Source: Agrypnia vestita
Lineage: Eukaryota; Arthropoda; Insecta; Trichoptera; Phryganeidae
Direction of reading: 5' to 3'
DNA length: 64,000 bases
NCBI GenBank assembly: GCA_016648135.1
Contig: JADDOH010000466.1
Location: forward strand, 124,001-188,000
Shown: positions 29,986 to 39,940 of the stretch, piece by piece
How positions within the stretch are numbered: the stretch's first letter is position 1
How the letters are laid out: each line of letters begins with the position of its first letter
The notes under the pieces: generated by a model
Told to the model about the DNA's origin: nothing
Seen by the model: only the letters and a program-made list of their open reading frames with translations
Databases searched by the model: none
Position numbers and translations under genes: made by a program

Positions 29986-30858
29986 TAGGGATGGGCGTTG
30001 AATGGACGGACTAGTTGAAATCAACCGTTGACGTTGCATCGACGCGTCGACCGTTTACGTTTATCGCATGGACTAGTTGAATTCGTAGACGGTGGACAGC
30101 GGACGCCGTGGTCGGTGGACGATTCGAGATTAACGCAATGCAAAGCAACGAGCGAGAGCAAGACAAAACGTCTCCGTTTATTTCTCTCTCATCTCTCGCT
30201 GTCGACTTGTAGATGCCATAGTACACGAGCTATGACTAGAGATTTGAAATTTGAATACATGCATAGGGCGAGATAGGCTTAATAAGCTATTATCTATTAT
30301 TTTTTAATTGATTTATTTTTTGATTGATTTTTTGTGATGTCACGTGCGACGATTCGGTGAATTCTCAATTTTACGCTGTATAAAATAAAACAATTCTGTT
30401 TAATTATTTTATTTTTTATTGAACTAATATTTTACTGCTTACACCTGATATTGTTGTGTACACCTACTTCTTTCTTTATTATATATAGAATGAAGTATAT
30501 AAAACAATATGTAAAAGTCTATAATGTGCGTAAACAAATAAATAATAGAATATTTATTTTTACATATAAGCACAAGTAGCGGTTTTACTTTCCCCGAAAC
30601 TATATTCCTACGAACTTCTTTAAATTTTAAAAATTAACGTCATAAAAATAGCCAACGGTTAAGCCGCCGAGAAGCGTCGCGTTGAACCGTAGACAGTTGA
30701 CCATCGTCCCGATGTTTAGATAGAACGTCCGCGACATCCGCGTAACGAAGTTGACGCGTCAACTAGTTGACGAATTCAACTAGTTGATCGTCTCGTCGAT
30801 GGATGGACGTGGACGGTCTCGTTTCGTCGACGGTAAATACGTCGACGACCCATCCCTA
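29986..30858. mobile_element. Non-autonomous hAT element, complete
   Basis: Bounded by the perfect 8-bp target duplication GTTCCAAT (29978-29985 and 30859-30866), as expected of hAT transposons. The termini are TAGGGATGGGCG on the left and, in reverse complement, TAGGGATGGGTCG on the right. Subterminal regions are full of ACTAGTTGA and TCGACG words in both orientations, typical transposase-binding arrays. The 873-bp element has no transposase frame, so it depends on a partner elsewhere. The clean duplication suggests a fairly recent insertion. Confidence 0.92.
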
Positions 30859-30879
30859 GTTCCAATAGAATACATCACA

Positions 30880-31210
30880 AACGTTTATATTGTGTATTGT
30901 CATATATATTATCTATGGATTTGGCGTTAACGTTGTAGCGTTTATTCGCGATGATCATTTGATTGGGTGAAAAGCGTAAACTGTGATATAGGACTTTTCG
31001 TAAACGCTTGCAATTGACTAAGTGTGGGTACAGTGCGTAGTACGCGCATTGTTTCATTGTGTTAAGTTAACGGATACGCCTCGAATATATCCGTTAACTT
31101 AACACAACGAAACAATGCGCGTATTACGCACTTTACCCTCACTAACTCAATTGCAAGCTTATATTTAAAGACCTATACTTCCTAGTGAGTTTAAATATAA
31201 CTTTATATTT
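30880..31210 (+). repeat. Dispersed repeat R5, copy 1, split by a hairpin element
   Basis: TATGGATTTGGCGTTAACGTTGT, CGATGATCATTTGATTGGGT and AGCGTAAACT, then after the hairpin GTGAGTTTAAATATAA, match 62622-62720 (ATGGATTTGGCGTAAACATTGTT ... GTGAGTTTAAATATAA). The 62.6-kb copy lacks the hairpin. Class unknown. Confidence 0.6.
30989..31175. mobile_element. Palindromic MITE with TA duplication
   Basis: 71-bp arms (31006-31076 and 31088-31158) are about 92 percent complementary (6 mismatches counted) around an 11-bp loop. Weaker complementarity extends outward to TAGG and CCTA, with TA on both sides, as for mariner-type MITEs. The empty site is seen in the R5 copy at 62.6 kb. Transcription would give a long, nearly perfect stem. 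Confidence 0.85.
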
Positions 31211-31221
31211 TACTAATTAAG

Positions 31222-31362
31222 ACAAATCATAGATGTCTCACAGGGGCGGAGCGTATGGAAATGTATGTATGGAAGATTTTTTAGTCGCTTACACTTACGA
31301 CCTGGCATTGGCTGGTTCAAGTAATTACTTTACACGATGTAACGTTCATCATAATCACTCTT
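31222..31362 (+). mobile_element. M2 fragment
   Basis: ATAGATGTCTCACAGGGGCGGAGC is a variant M2 terminus. It is followed by the CACTTACGACC, GGCTGGTTCAAGTAATTACTTTACACGATGTAACGTTCATC block. Confidence 0.65.
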
Positions 31363-31364
31363 GG

Positions 31365-31640
31365 CACTACAACCCCTGGTGGGTCTTGGCCTTCTCAAGA
31401 GTCTTCCTCCACTCATCTCGGTTTAGTGCCAGCTCTCTCCAGTTCCGAAGCTCCAAGGCAGAGATGTCTTTGACAACGTTGTCACTCCATCTTAATTTTG
31501 GCCTTCTTAAGCTCCTTCGCCCTATCCCTGAGTTCAGCAGGGACTTTGGTGCTTGATGCTCGGTCATTCTCTCCACATGACCCAGCCACCGAAGTTTTCC
31601 CAGTTTTATAAATTTTGTGACGTTTGGCTCCTTAAACAGC
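31365..31640 (-). pseudogene. RTE-c LINE reverse transcriptase tail
   Basis: The 103-codon minus-strand frame (31367-31678) holds LGKLRWLGHVERM, RRPKLRWSDNVVKD, LRNWRELALNRDEWRK and the end KAKTHQGL. This set is typical of the C-terminus of a widespread insect RTE/BovB-like group. Upstream domains are missing; the first 25 codons probably lie outside the element. Distinct from RTE-a and RTE-b. Confidence 0.8.
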
Positions 31641-31786
31641 ACTGTAATTGATGACATTTTTTTAATTTTACTAGACAAGAGTTAGTAAGAACGATATTGA
31701 TGGTGATGGACCAATATACGTGACCTTTTATACACTATCGAATGAATTATGCTTGCTTGCCTCAAATACCCTTTAACCCTAATAAT

Positions 31787-32283
31787 TCTGACGTTGACTA
31801 ACTGCGCATTATTGAAATCTCTCAAACGGCCCTCATGAATCTAGAATCAACCAGGCTGTTCTCATAACCACTAAAAATATGAGAAACTACTAAATATATG
31901 AAGGAACTAGTAACACGTTCTCGAGGCAAAGCGAAATCAACGTGTTGTATAAAAGGCGAGTGGGGTTGCGCTCAGGGAGTTGTTATTTGACAGCGCAACT
32001 TAGGAAACTACGGAAAAGCGAACGGTTCGAGTGTGGTCAGCAGTGTGAATAAGCAACTATAAATTAAGAGAGTACCTTATAGGCGTTTGGAAATAAATTC
32101 GACCGTAATTCACGTACGAATTGACGTGACTTAGAGCGAAATTATGTGAAATATTCTAGAACGATTAGTTTGAATTAAAGAACGGTGCCTGATAATATTC
32201 GTTTCCATTGGCATTGTATGATAAATTTAACATTAAATTGTTTTTTTGTTTCATTTGTCGCCAACATCCACGATCTTGGGACA
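31787..32283 (+). mobile_element. LTR-A, longest copy (probable solo LTR)
   Basis: Includes TCTAGAATCA, a TATA box TATAAAAGG (31948-31956), the leader GGAGTTGTTATTTGACAGC, AAGAACGGTGCCTGATAATATTCG and the end CATCCACGATCTTGGGACA. The start TGACGTTGACTAAC is approximate and no flanking duplication could be proven. Relatives are at 880, 13119, 37.2-37.97 and 62760. No internal retroelement genes follow. Confidence 0.55.
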
Positions 32284-32299
32284 GTATAATCACACGGCC

Positions 32300-32700
32300 A
32301 GAGATTTTATATGAATATTCGAAACGATGAGAATTTATGCGGCGGAAACGGAGTTAGGAACAAAAGAAGCGAAACATTTTTTTTACATTTTCATCCCTCT
32401 TGTGGTTGCGTCGTGTCTCTGCGTCTCGTCTCTCCCGTGTGCCGCCTCGCTTACACCCTGTCGTGCCAAGTTACAGGGTTGGTTTATTACTCTCCTCCCC
32501 TCCCCTTCAGTTTGTAAACATTCAAGTATCCCCTGGTACTAAACGACTTTCCAACTATGTTAATTTTGCAAATTGTTTCTTGAAGAAAGTGTGCCGGTCT
32601 TGATTTGTTGGTAATCCACACCACTCACCTACATCATCACTAGGGGGCCCGAACAATTTACATTAAATTTCCCTTTTTAATTTTTACACTACAGCAGGCC
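32300..32700. other. No recognised feature
   Basis: Several overlapping plus-strand frames (67-71 codons) in different phases without motifs. Not assigned. Confidence 0.35.
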
Positions 32701-32714
32701 CACAAGATACAAAA

Positions 32715-33335
32715 ACAGATACCTTCTTCTTCTTCATCAGCCTTCGTCTTTCCACTGCTGGATATAGGCCTCTTCCTTATTTTTCCATTCTTCCCTGTTG
32801 TTGGCTAATTGTAGCCATTTCTTTCCCCCCACAGTGAGAATATCATCGGCCCATCTCTTTTGAGGTCTTCCGATGCCTCTTTTATTTTCCCAAGGTCTCC
32901 ATTTCAGAACTCTGGGAGGCTATCTTGTAGTATCCTGTCTTGCAACGTGTCCTGCCCATTGCCATTTTAGCTTCACTACACGATCCATGATATCCATTAC
33001 TCTAGTTCTGCGCCTAATTTCGTCGTTTTTAATTCTTAGGCTTACTCCAAGCATGGATCTCTCCATGGATCGTTGCGTGCATTTGAGCTTTTCTACACTT
33101 TTTTTTTCTAAGGGCCATAGTCTCCAATCCGTACGTCATCACTGGCAGTAAGCACAATTCAAAAGCTTTTCTTTTTAAGCAAATTGGGATCTTTTTGTTC
33201 TCGAAGATATGTTTGAGTTTGCCAAAAGCAGCCCAGCTCATTCCTATTCGTCTTGGCAATTCTGCTGTTTGGTTATCTTTGTTCATTTTTTTCTTGTGTC
33301 CTAGGTATACATATTCATCTACTATTTAATGCAGG
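32715..33335 (-). pseudogene. RTE-b LINE, reverse transcriptase C-terminus
   Basis: The minus strand starts at VDEYVYLGH, then PRRIGMSWAAFGKLKHIF, KRKAFELCLLPVMTYGLETM, VKLKWQWAGHVARQ, RPQKRWADDI and the end EEAYIQQWKDEG, with one or more frame breaks near 33030. It has a GAA-repeat tail (32716-32727). This is the endonuclease/reverse transcriptase type common in moths. The 5' truncation is just past the palm. Two shorter relatives are at 20905 and 59920. Confidence 0.85.
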
Positions 33336-33339
33336 ATAC

Positions 33340-33794
33340 TCTCCTGTTCTGCGCGTATTGCATGGTTGCTTTTAGCATTAAAAATATGCCAAACAGGCGG
33401 CGAACGAGAAGGACCGATATAGAAGCTTTTGCTTATAGAACTATCCCGGGTAACGTGGGTCTGCCATCATTGTTGCTGAGATCAAGGATCTCGGTATTGT
33501 CTTTGATGCCAGACCGACTTTCTCAAGTCACACAAACCAACTAGTTACAACGTGTTACAAGCTTTTAGGTTTCGTAACACACATATCAAAAGGATTTTCG
33601 AATGAGATGTGTATCGAGCAAATGTACAATTTCATTATTCGTTCAAAATCGGAATATGGAATGGCAGTTTGGAGCCCACACCAAAGGAAATACATCGGCA
33701 TGATTGAGCAGATTCAAAAGAAATTCTTGCGCTACTTATACATGCGCAGAACAGTGTCTATGGTGCGCGCTTTCGTCAAGAGACATATTATGTG
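33340..33794 (+). pseudogene. Jockey/R1-like LINE reverse transcriptase fragment
   Basis: On the plus strand, AEIKDLGIVFDARPTFSSHT precedes, after a frame change, YNFIIRSKSEYGMAVWSPHQ and IQKKFLRYLYMR. These are the post-palm and thumb motifs of a reverse transcriptase. The 63-codon frame at 33607-33798 covers the second half. The fragment ends at the TTAA that begins the next element. Confidence 0.75.
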
Positions 33795-33798
33795 TTAA

Positions 33799-34582
33799 AG
33801 GGGGGTAAGGTTAATTCGATGAAAAAAATACTTGTTTTCAAGAAAAAAATTTGGCAACACAGGTAGTGCTTGTTTGTTTTCTTAATTTCCATATAATAAT
33901 ACATTATTTTAAAAAAAATAATTGCAAAATATTTATATTTAAGCGAGTGGCAGTGAATCCCTGGAGGCGCCTCGAAAAAAAGTTGTTTCGCGGTGTACAT
34001 CATCGAAACAGAATCATTTGAAACAAAAAAATCAAAATGCACTTGTTAAAGGAGATGTTTTTCGAGGTAACGCCGTGAAGATTTATTTTTTTCGATTTTT
34101 CAATGTTGGGTAACACTTGGAAGCCAAAACACCGATTTTCAAAACAACGAAAAGCTCCCGGGGTTACCTGTAGAATTACGTGAAGAAGTAGGTACTGTGC
34201 AAAATTTCAAAACGATCGGTCTTGTAGATTTCGAGTTATAACGTACACGGACTTCAAAAATGACAATTCTTTCATACTTACACATATCATCGATGCCAGG
34301 TCCATACAGCAAAGAGCTTTCATCAAGAAGATCTAGAGCATCTTTCTGTCCTTGTCTACGCAAAACTCTTCCAATACAAAAGCGGGTCCGGTAATCATCA
34401 GGTAAGTTCGTCCCTGAGCTACCCGGGCAGGTATAGAAAATCAGTCTGAGCATCGCTCAAATGTTCATAACTTCGTCAATTTTGCTCCGATCGACTTGAA
34501 ATTTTCACACAATATTCTTGAGATGTTATACATTCATAAAAAAATAAAACGAAAAAAAATTAAATCCTTACCCCCCCCCCAC
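33799..34582. mobile_element. TTAA-family element, copy 2 (both ends)
   Basis: Flanked by TTAA at 33795-33798 and 34583-34586. The left end is AGGGGGGTAAGGTTAATTCG; the right end in reverse complement is GTGGGGGGGGGGTAAGGATTTAA. The right half is close to copies 1 and 3, and the left 450 bp are much more diverged and shorter. The minus strand has an open 104-codon frame (34139-34453) including RTRFCIGRVLRRQGQKD, matched only in pieces in the other copies. Non-autonomous as far as can be seen. Confidence 0.8.
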
Positions 34583-34589
34583 TTAAATA

Positions 34590-36150
34590 TGATGTTCCAA
34601 GATGTCGATCCTAGCTTGTGCCGCATTCCAGTGAGCCGTGTAAATCATTAATCCAAGCTCAAGAAGAGCTGAGATACATTGTGGGTACAAGGTAACACGC
34701 TCAGCAGCAAATCCGCGTTAGATTTTAGTTTTCACTTTGCGAAAGTTTTCTTGGAAATTGCTTAAAACTTCACAGATCGACGCCATATGGTGTGGAAAAA
34801 TATTCAGGCCTGGATATTGGTATTATATTCTTCAGACTTGAACGAAAACTTTTCAACTTCATGTAGCCAAATAAACAGTAATCCAATATCCCAATAATAA
34901 TATTTTCGTTGCTGTGTGTCTGTCTGTCCATTTTTTCGCAACATTTTTTGTAAAATAAAATTCTCTCTTTTTCTTCTTTTTTTTGTTTTTTTATTAATAA
35001 ATAAATACTTATTCTTTAGGAACCAATATGTAAAATTAACGTAATTTTTAACGGGTTATAGCTAGTCTAATATAAATACAAATATTAATCAATAGAAAGT
35101 CTTTTATCGAATCGGAATAACTAGCTAGGGTCTATCTTGTAAATAAATGTAATTTCCCCGTCCCTTTCTTTAGGCGAGGGGACAGGGACAACGCGGAAGT
35201 ATGTTCCCCCTCGCAGATATTTAAGACACATTTAGAATACAGTTAATTGATTTATTCTTACATATTTCAATCCGCTATTAAACAAAACGTAAAAAAAAAT
35301 TCTTTCAAACCTAATAAGCAAAAACCGCTTTCTTGTAATTAAGCGCGTCGTATATAAAAACACACTCTATTTTTTGAGTATTTAGGTTGACCTGTTCATA
35401 ATTTGTTTAAAAATTTACGAGTTCGTAGAAATTTTTGTAGTTTTTTTTAAATTAAACGTAGATACTGGAACCAGCGGTGGAACCACGGCGTTTCTTTTCT
35501 TTAATTCATGTCTATATATTTCGTTGGTCTGTGGTTTGATGAATTTTTGTTTGTCTACAAAATACAGAGTTTAAAGAACTTCGTTATTCCAAAAATGATT
35601 CAATAAAATTATCTCAGATCGCATTCCGCATTGAACCCTGGGAACTTTATAATAAAAAATATATATAAAGCAGAAATAATCGAATTCGCCCACATTCTTT
35701 TGAAGTATTTTTCCAGACTCTTATAATATTGAAATCCTGGAATTCCTGGAGTATTTCAACAAAGCGGGATGGCTGTTTAGCGGTAAAATTTAAATGATTC
35801 CCCGATAATATTGGTTTTGCGAGACCGCGCTGTGTATTTCAGGAGTTGAACAGAAAAGATCCTTTGATACTTGTGTTTAGAATAAGGAGGAGCGGGGGGG
35901 AAACGGGGAGGAAAACACCCGAGCAGAGAGAGGAATCCAGACGCTGGAATAATCGGGCGTTTCATCTAACCTACCTAATCTCGCTGTAAAAAAATACGGT
36001 TGAAATTGTGGGACTCTTTTTCCGAAATAATCATCCGATCGAAAACAGATTCAAGCTTGTGGAATGTATACCTCAATCTTCTGTGGCCTTGCTTTGTTGG
36101 AGACGGAATATTTTTTTTTACACGTAATTAATTCAGTATTTTATTGACGT
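34590..36150. other. No recognised feature
   Basis: Mostly AT-rich. 35150-35215 and 35880-35960 are locally GC-rich. A 62-codon minus-strand frame (35777-35965) has no motif. Nothing could be assigned. Confidence 0.4.
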
Positions 36151-36154
36151 ATTT

Positions 36155-36405
36155 TATTAGGTCTCTTATTTGGGTCGCGCGCTACGCGGGGATACACACC
36201 GCCTCCTCAGACTAATACTCGAGGGAAAGATAGAAGGAAGACGAGGAGTTGGTAGAAAGCAAATGTCCCGGCCGCGCAACAACAGAGAGTGGACCGGAAT
36301 GAGGCAGGTGGAGGACTTGTTCCGGGCAGCGCGTGACGAGAGGTTTTTGAACAAGTGATCGCCAACGTTGGGGGGACCTGACAAGGTACAAAAAGAAGAA
36401 GAAGA
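36155..36405 (+). pseudogene. RTE-d LINE C-terminus
   Basis: The plus strand reads LGRALRGDTHRLLRLILEGK, GRRGVGRKQMSRPRNNREW, TGMRQVEDLFRAARDERF and a stop. This is the tail of an RTE-like reverse transcriptase family (HLMRR..LLRLI..GK...GRR..W..NLR.WTG). A GAAGAAGAAG tail follows at about 36400. The minus-strand frame is its shadow. Only about 70 codons remain. Confidence 0.75.
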
Positions 36406-36483
36406 TTTACGTTGACGGTACCTTGATTCTAGCGACCTTCATGAAAGGTCTCTATGTACTACTGACACCAATGGCAACTAAAT

Positions 36484-36720
36484 ATGGACGAGACAATGCA
36501 TATTAGTGAACAAAACGAAACGGATAATGGCGTCCTATACATATATGTAATTAGAGTTAAAAAAGTTGATAAAATAAAGATAATATTAGAAGCGATATAC
36601 CGAGAACAAATTAATAGAGAACGGCTTGGATACCTGAGTACAGCTGTTGAATTCTATAATGTATTTCCTATTGACCTAAAGGCAACATATAATGTAAGAC
36701 TCTTTAATAAACAACAATAA
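36484..36720 (+). CDS. Uncharacterised 78-codon open frame
   Basis: Predicted small, lysine-, glutamate- and isoleucine-rich protein with no recognised domain. The stop codon overlaps an AATAAA word (36716-36721), which could act as a polyadenylation signal. It lies just after a LINE tail. AT-rich DNA produces such frames by chance, so existence as a gene is doubtful. Confidence 0.12.
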   Translation: MDETMHISEQNETDNGVLYIYVIRVKKVDKIKIILEAIYREQINRERLGYLSTAVEFYNVFPIDLKATYNVRLFNKQQ

Positions 36721-37179
36721 AATACCTATGTCGGGGAGGAGATAGTTCATAAATCACAAGTTTTTTATAAAACTGTATGGTTATCTATTAACAAAAGTTG
36801 TTTAAAAGTTTAAAATTTATCATATATTTTTTAATTTTTAACTTTTTAAAATTATTTTTATTTGTACAATTTTTTATTTGTGACAAAAGGACTCATACAG
36901 CACGCGAAATTCAAATTTGTGCGTACTTTTGATGTGTAACATCTTTCCTCTCGCTTTCCTGCAATCTGTCATCGTTTATAAACAAATCAATGTCTAGCAA
37001 GTGCCATCACAGCGAAGACGCACACTACCAGCCATATGTTGCTAGGCTGGTGTCGAGGGTGTGGATGTTGTAACTTTGATATATTTTGGCTTGTATCTTC
37101 GAAACTATCCAATAAATACATAATTTTTAATAATTGCTGCTCAATTGATATTTTTAATTGTGAGATGTCAAATGTCACA

Positions 37180-37975
37180 CATCACATGCGACTACTGTAA
37201 GGCTCGTTCGATTTTTTTTATTCGTAAGTTAAGCCTTTCTATAAAAAATATTGATTATTCAGTTAACGTTAAAATACATTATATTTAGTGCGAATTGGTG
37301 TGAATTATAGAATAGATCAATTAATGTATATTATGGATGTATCACAGAGAAGAAACTGTATTTTATTATTATTATGGGAAAGTAGGTATAGAAGTCATTT
37401 ATGGTGTATATCGAACTTACGACCGATCGTATGGTAGGCTTAAGTGATCACTTTACACATATGTGACGTTCGCCATTTCCACCATGATAGAATATACCAT
37501 GTCTTACTAATTTTTGAAAGTTGTATATATTTGGATTATATCGCACAAATCACGTATGTGTTGTAACAACCTATTATACCGGCCTGTGACAGCCATTTTC
37601 CTTCCCCCTAAATCACCACAAATGTCGCTAATTATTTTTGATATCGTTAATGTCAATCATTGAGACTCCCACAATCGATTTTACGGAATTTATGAAGCAA
37701 TATACTTTTTTGTGTAATGAAATTCTTTCCGAATACTAACATTACACTAGGATACGTCTCGTATTTCGTCTTTGTGAGACACCCATAATGTGCATTAATT
37801 GATTAATGATGTCTCTGTGACAAGAAATCCAGTACTACTGTTCTGAAAGATTAGAACAAACTCAAAAATATAGAATAGATATCCAGTTAAACTCGTGTCC
37901 AGTGATTTATGTTAATTAATAAAACTACCATTAATTTCAAGTGTATCATTTGCCTTCAATTGCCACGGCCCGGCG
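37180..37975 (+). mobile_element. LTR-A copy split by an M2 element
   Basis: The part before 37317 has TTAGTGCGAATTGGTGTGAATTATAGAATAGAT, and the part from 37870 has ATAGAATAGATATCCAGTTAAACTCGTGTCCAGTGAT then TTTCAAGTGTATCATTTGCCTTCAATTGCCACGG. Joined, they follow the order of the LTR-A end at 62870-63000. The 11-bp word ATAGAATAGAT is duplicated around the insertion. The 5' boundary of the LTR is uncertain. Confidence 0.6.
37318..37869 (+). mobile_element. M2 foldback element inserted in LTR-A, 11-bp duplication
   Basis: ATAGAATAGAT flanks it at 37307-37317 and 37870-37880. The foldback core runs 37331-37788: TTATGGATGTATCACAGAGAAGAAAC on the left, and CGTATTTCGTCTTTGTGAGACACCCATAA on the right as its inverse. 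An 80-bp one-sided extension follows (TTGATTAATGATGTCTCTGTGAC, ATCCAGTACTACTGTTCTG, AACAAACTC). So the duplicated target lies outside the asymmetric end, which defines the real size of the element as about 552 bp. Noncoding. Confidence 0.8.
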
Positions 37976-38079
37976 ACTGTATTAACTCTTGCATTAAAAT
38001 ACGTGCACATAATGTCCCGTCTGCATGAAATTATTCCATAAGGTCCGTTAAAAAGATTCTCTTGTGTATTTCTTAAGCC

Positions 38080-38410
38080 GCGGATTCGGGACATCTTGGC
38101 CGCTTTCTTTTTCGCGAGTCGATAAATAATTCAAAAAGTCTCGCAATGACAAAAGAGCGGCGCAATTTAAAAAGTAGATGCGGACTAATTCACCCCGGCT
38201 CGGGGGCAGTTGGGTAATTTTTGCATCGCATTAATTCCTTTCACCTTCCTTCTGTGCTCGCGCAGGTAATGAATGTCTCGGTAATATTTCCCGCTCCGTG
38301 GGAGGAGATTATAAATGTGAAATTTCCTCCGTCACGGGCGGCCAATAATAAAGCGCCGCCCGGCGATAGTGAAACAGGGTGTAGCGGAAGAACACTGCAC
38401 CAGTTAAATA
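38080..38410. other. GC-rich unique-looking island
   Basis: Includes CACCCCGGCTCGGGGGCAG, CCCGCTCCGTGGGAGGAG and GTCACGGGCGGCCAATAATAAAGCGCC. No copy in the window, no domain in the 71-codon plus frame. A CCAAT word lies within it. Function unknown. Confidence 0.25.
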
Positions 38411-38534
38411 ATCAAGTTCAAACTAAAACCTTTTGAATTCAATAGGTATTTTTAATGCCAATTGTATGCAATTGAAGCGGATACTGGAAAGTCGTGAACC
38501 TCCCTGACCGTGTGCGTTTTATACATATACGTAT

Positions 38535-39226
38535 TGTAGCGAGGCCGTGTACCTAATAAATGCTAATAACAACCAAGCAACGTTATTCAAAGCAGGGTCA
38601 TACGTAATCGTAATATTACGCACGTAACGCAAAGTCAGTCAGGCGTGATCGCATTCTCTATCTCGAAAATTCTACGACATTCCATGACGCCTTAAAATTC
38701 TTCATTGGAAAAGCCTAGAACTTTCTACAGACTTCTCGTTACCTCTAGAATTAACCTTTCTGAGGAATTTACCTATAAAAGGCGTCACACAATGTGGGGT
38801 CAGCAATTCAGTTCGTGACGATAACAATGCGACATCTCCATAGCGTAAGCAAGTATGACCAGTGATTCGTGATATTACAGCACGCGATATTAGTAAGCAA
38901 GGAAAGGCAGTGTGTGATACCAGCGGAATAAAAGAAGAATATCGGGGCGAGTAGTTTCTACGAGCGAACATTGAACAGAAATTACGAGAAGTGATCTATC
39001 CATAGTGAGAAGCGATAGATGGAGACAGCGTTAATTCGTGCGAATTAATCAACAGTTAAATAATAAGTATGTGAAATATTCGAGAGAAATTTAGCGATTA
39101 TAAAATTACGAATTAACTACAATTTACCACGATTTAACTCGTGTATAGTGACTTTCTTCGGTAATAAATTGAACTAAATTAATTTCCAGTATTTTCATTT
39201 TCCTCACAAAGCCACGTCCCTTGACA
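38535..39226 (+). mobile_element. Solo LTR of family LTR-C, complete
   Basis: Runs from TGTAGCGAGG to CCCTTGACA and is flanked by GTAT on both sides (38531-38534 and 39227-39230), the 4-bp duplication usual for gypsy-type integration. Inside are TCTAGAATTAACC, a TATA box TATAAAA (38774-38780) and an AATAAA (39163-39168) before the end. No internal region is attached, so it arose by LTR-LTR recombination. A second piece of the family lies reversed at 61567-61800. Confidence 0.88.
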
Positions 39227-39231
39227 GTATT

Positions 39232-39500
39232 ATTTATTATTACTGTTTACTTTCCTTCTTTGAATCACACAGACTTAACTTCTTCTTCCTCTTTTCAATC
39301 TGTTGATCTTCTCTAGCAGAAATCTGCTTCTCTTGGAACGTCAAAATCCAATTGCCCCTCCATCTTTTAGGCGGTCTTATAGGAAGACGATGACCAGGTG
39401 GGATTTCATTAGCTGCAATGTAAGGGATTTCGGAATTTTCCATTCTGTTTACATGATCTCTCCAGAATGATATTCTTGCTCTTCATTGCACAATATCTCG
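39232..39500 (-). pseudogene. RTE-e LINE C-terminus
   Basis: The minus strand reads WRDHVNRMENSEIPYIAA, then PPGHRLPIRPPKRWRGNW, a typical end of an insect RTE-like reverse transcriptase. It then becomes lysine-rich and stops at 39240. Starts only a few bases after the solo LTR duplication. Upstream domains absent. Confidence 0.7.
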
Positions 39501-39526
39501 GTGCTACAGGTTCGTCTTATTTCTTC

Positions 39527-39727
39527 TTTTTTTTTTTTTTTTTTTTTTAAAAAAATAGAGATGTGAACACGGAATACGTGTCACATCAATATTCTTACTA
39601 TTTTCAAACTAAGCTAAGCGCTTGTACTATGAAAATAGGACTAACTTGCTAGTCTGGAGTGAGGATCGAACCCGCAACCTTTGGATCACGAGGCCAGTGT
39701 CCTAACCACAAGACCAACAAGCTACTC
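39527..39727 (-). mobile_element. tRNA-derived SINE (family S1)
   Basis: Minus-strand copy with a 22-bp T run (tail) at 39527-39548, the CCGTGTTCACATCTCTATTT body end, the B box GGTTCGATCC and the A-box region TTGTGGTTAGGAC, starting GAGTAGCTTGTTGGTC at 39727. The tail is the longest of the three good copies, which suggests the youngest insertion. Plus-strand frames here are shadows. Confidence 0.85.
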
Positions 39728-39940
39728 TTTGCGGATTTGATCTCTAACCTTCTACATAAGTGTTTTATATTGTATTATATCTCTTTTATATCTTATTTTT
39801 TATCTATTTCTACACTGATGTATAATTCTATTTCTATAATTTACACACATATGTTGTTGTGTTAATATTATGTATAAATGCATTGTAGGTAAAAGGCTAT
39901 TTAGCCGTGTATATTAAATAAATCAATAAATAAATAAGTC
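39728..39940 (+). mobile_element. Possible LINE 3' UTR and A-rich tail
   Basis: AT-rich sequence with AAAAGGCTATTTAGCCGTG (an inverted GGCTATTTAGCC) and the tail ATTAAATAAATCAATAAATAAATAAG. This resembles CR1/jockey 3' ends such as that at 54440. No coding part remains. Confidence 0.35.
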
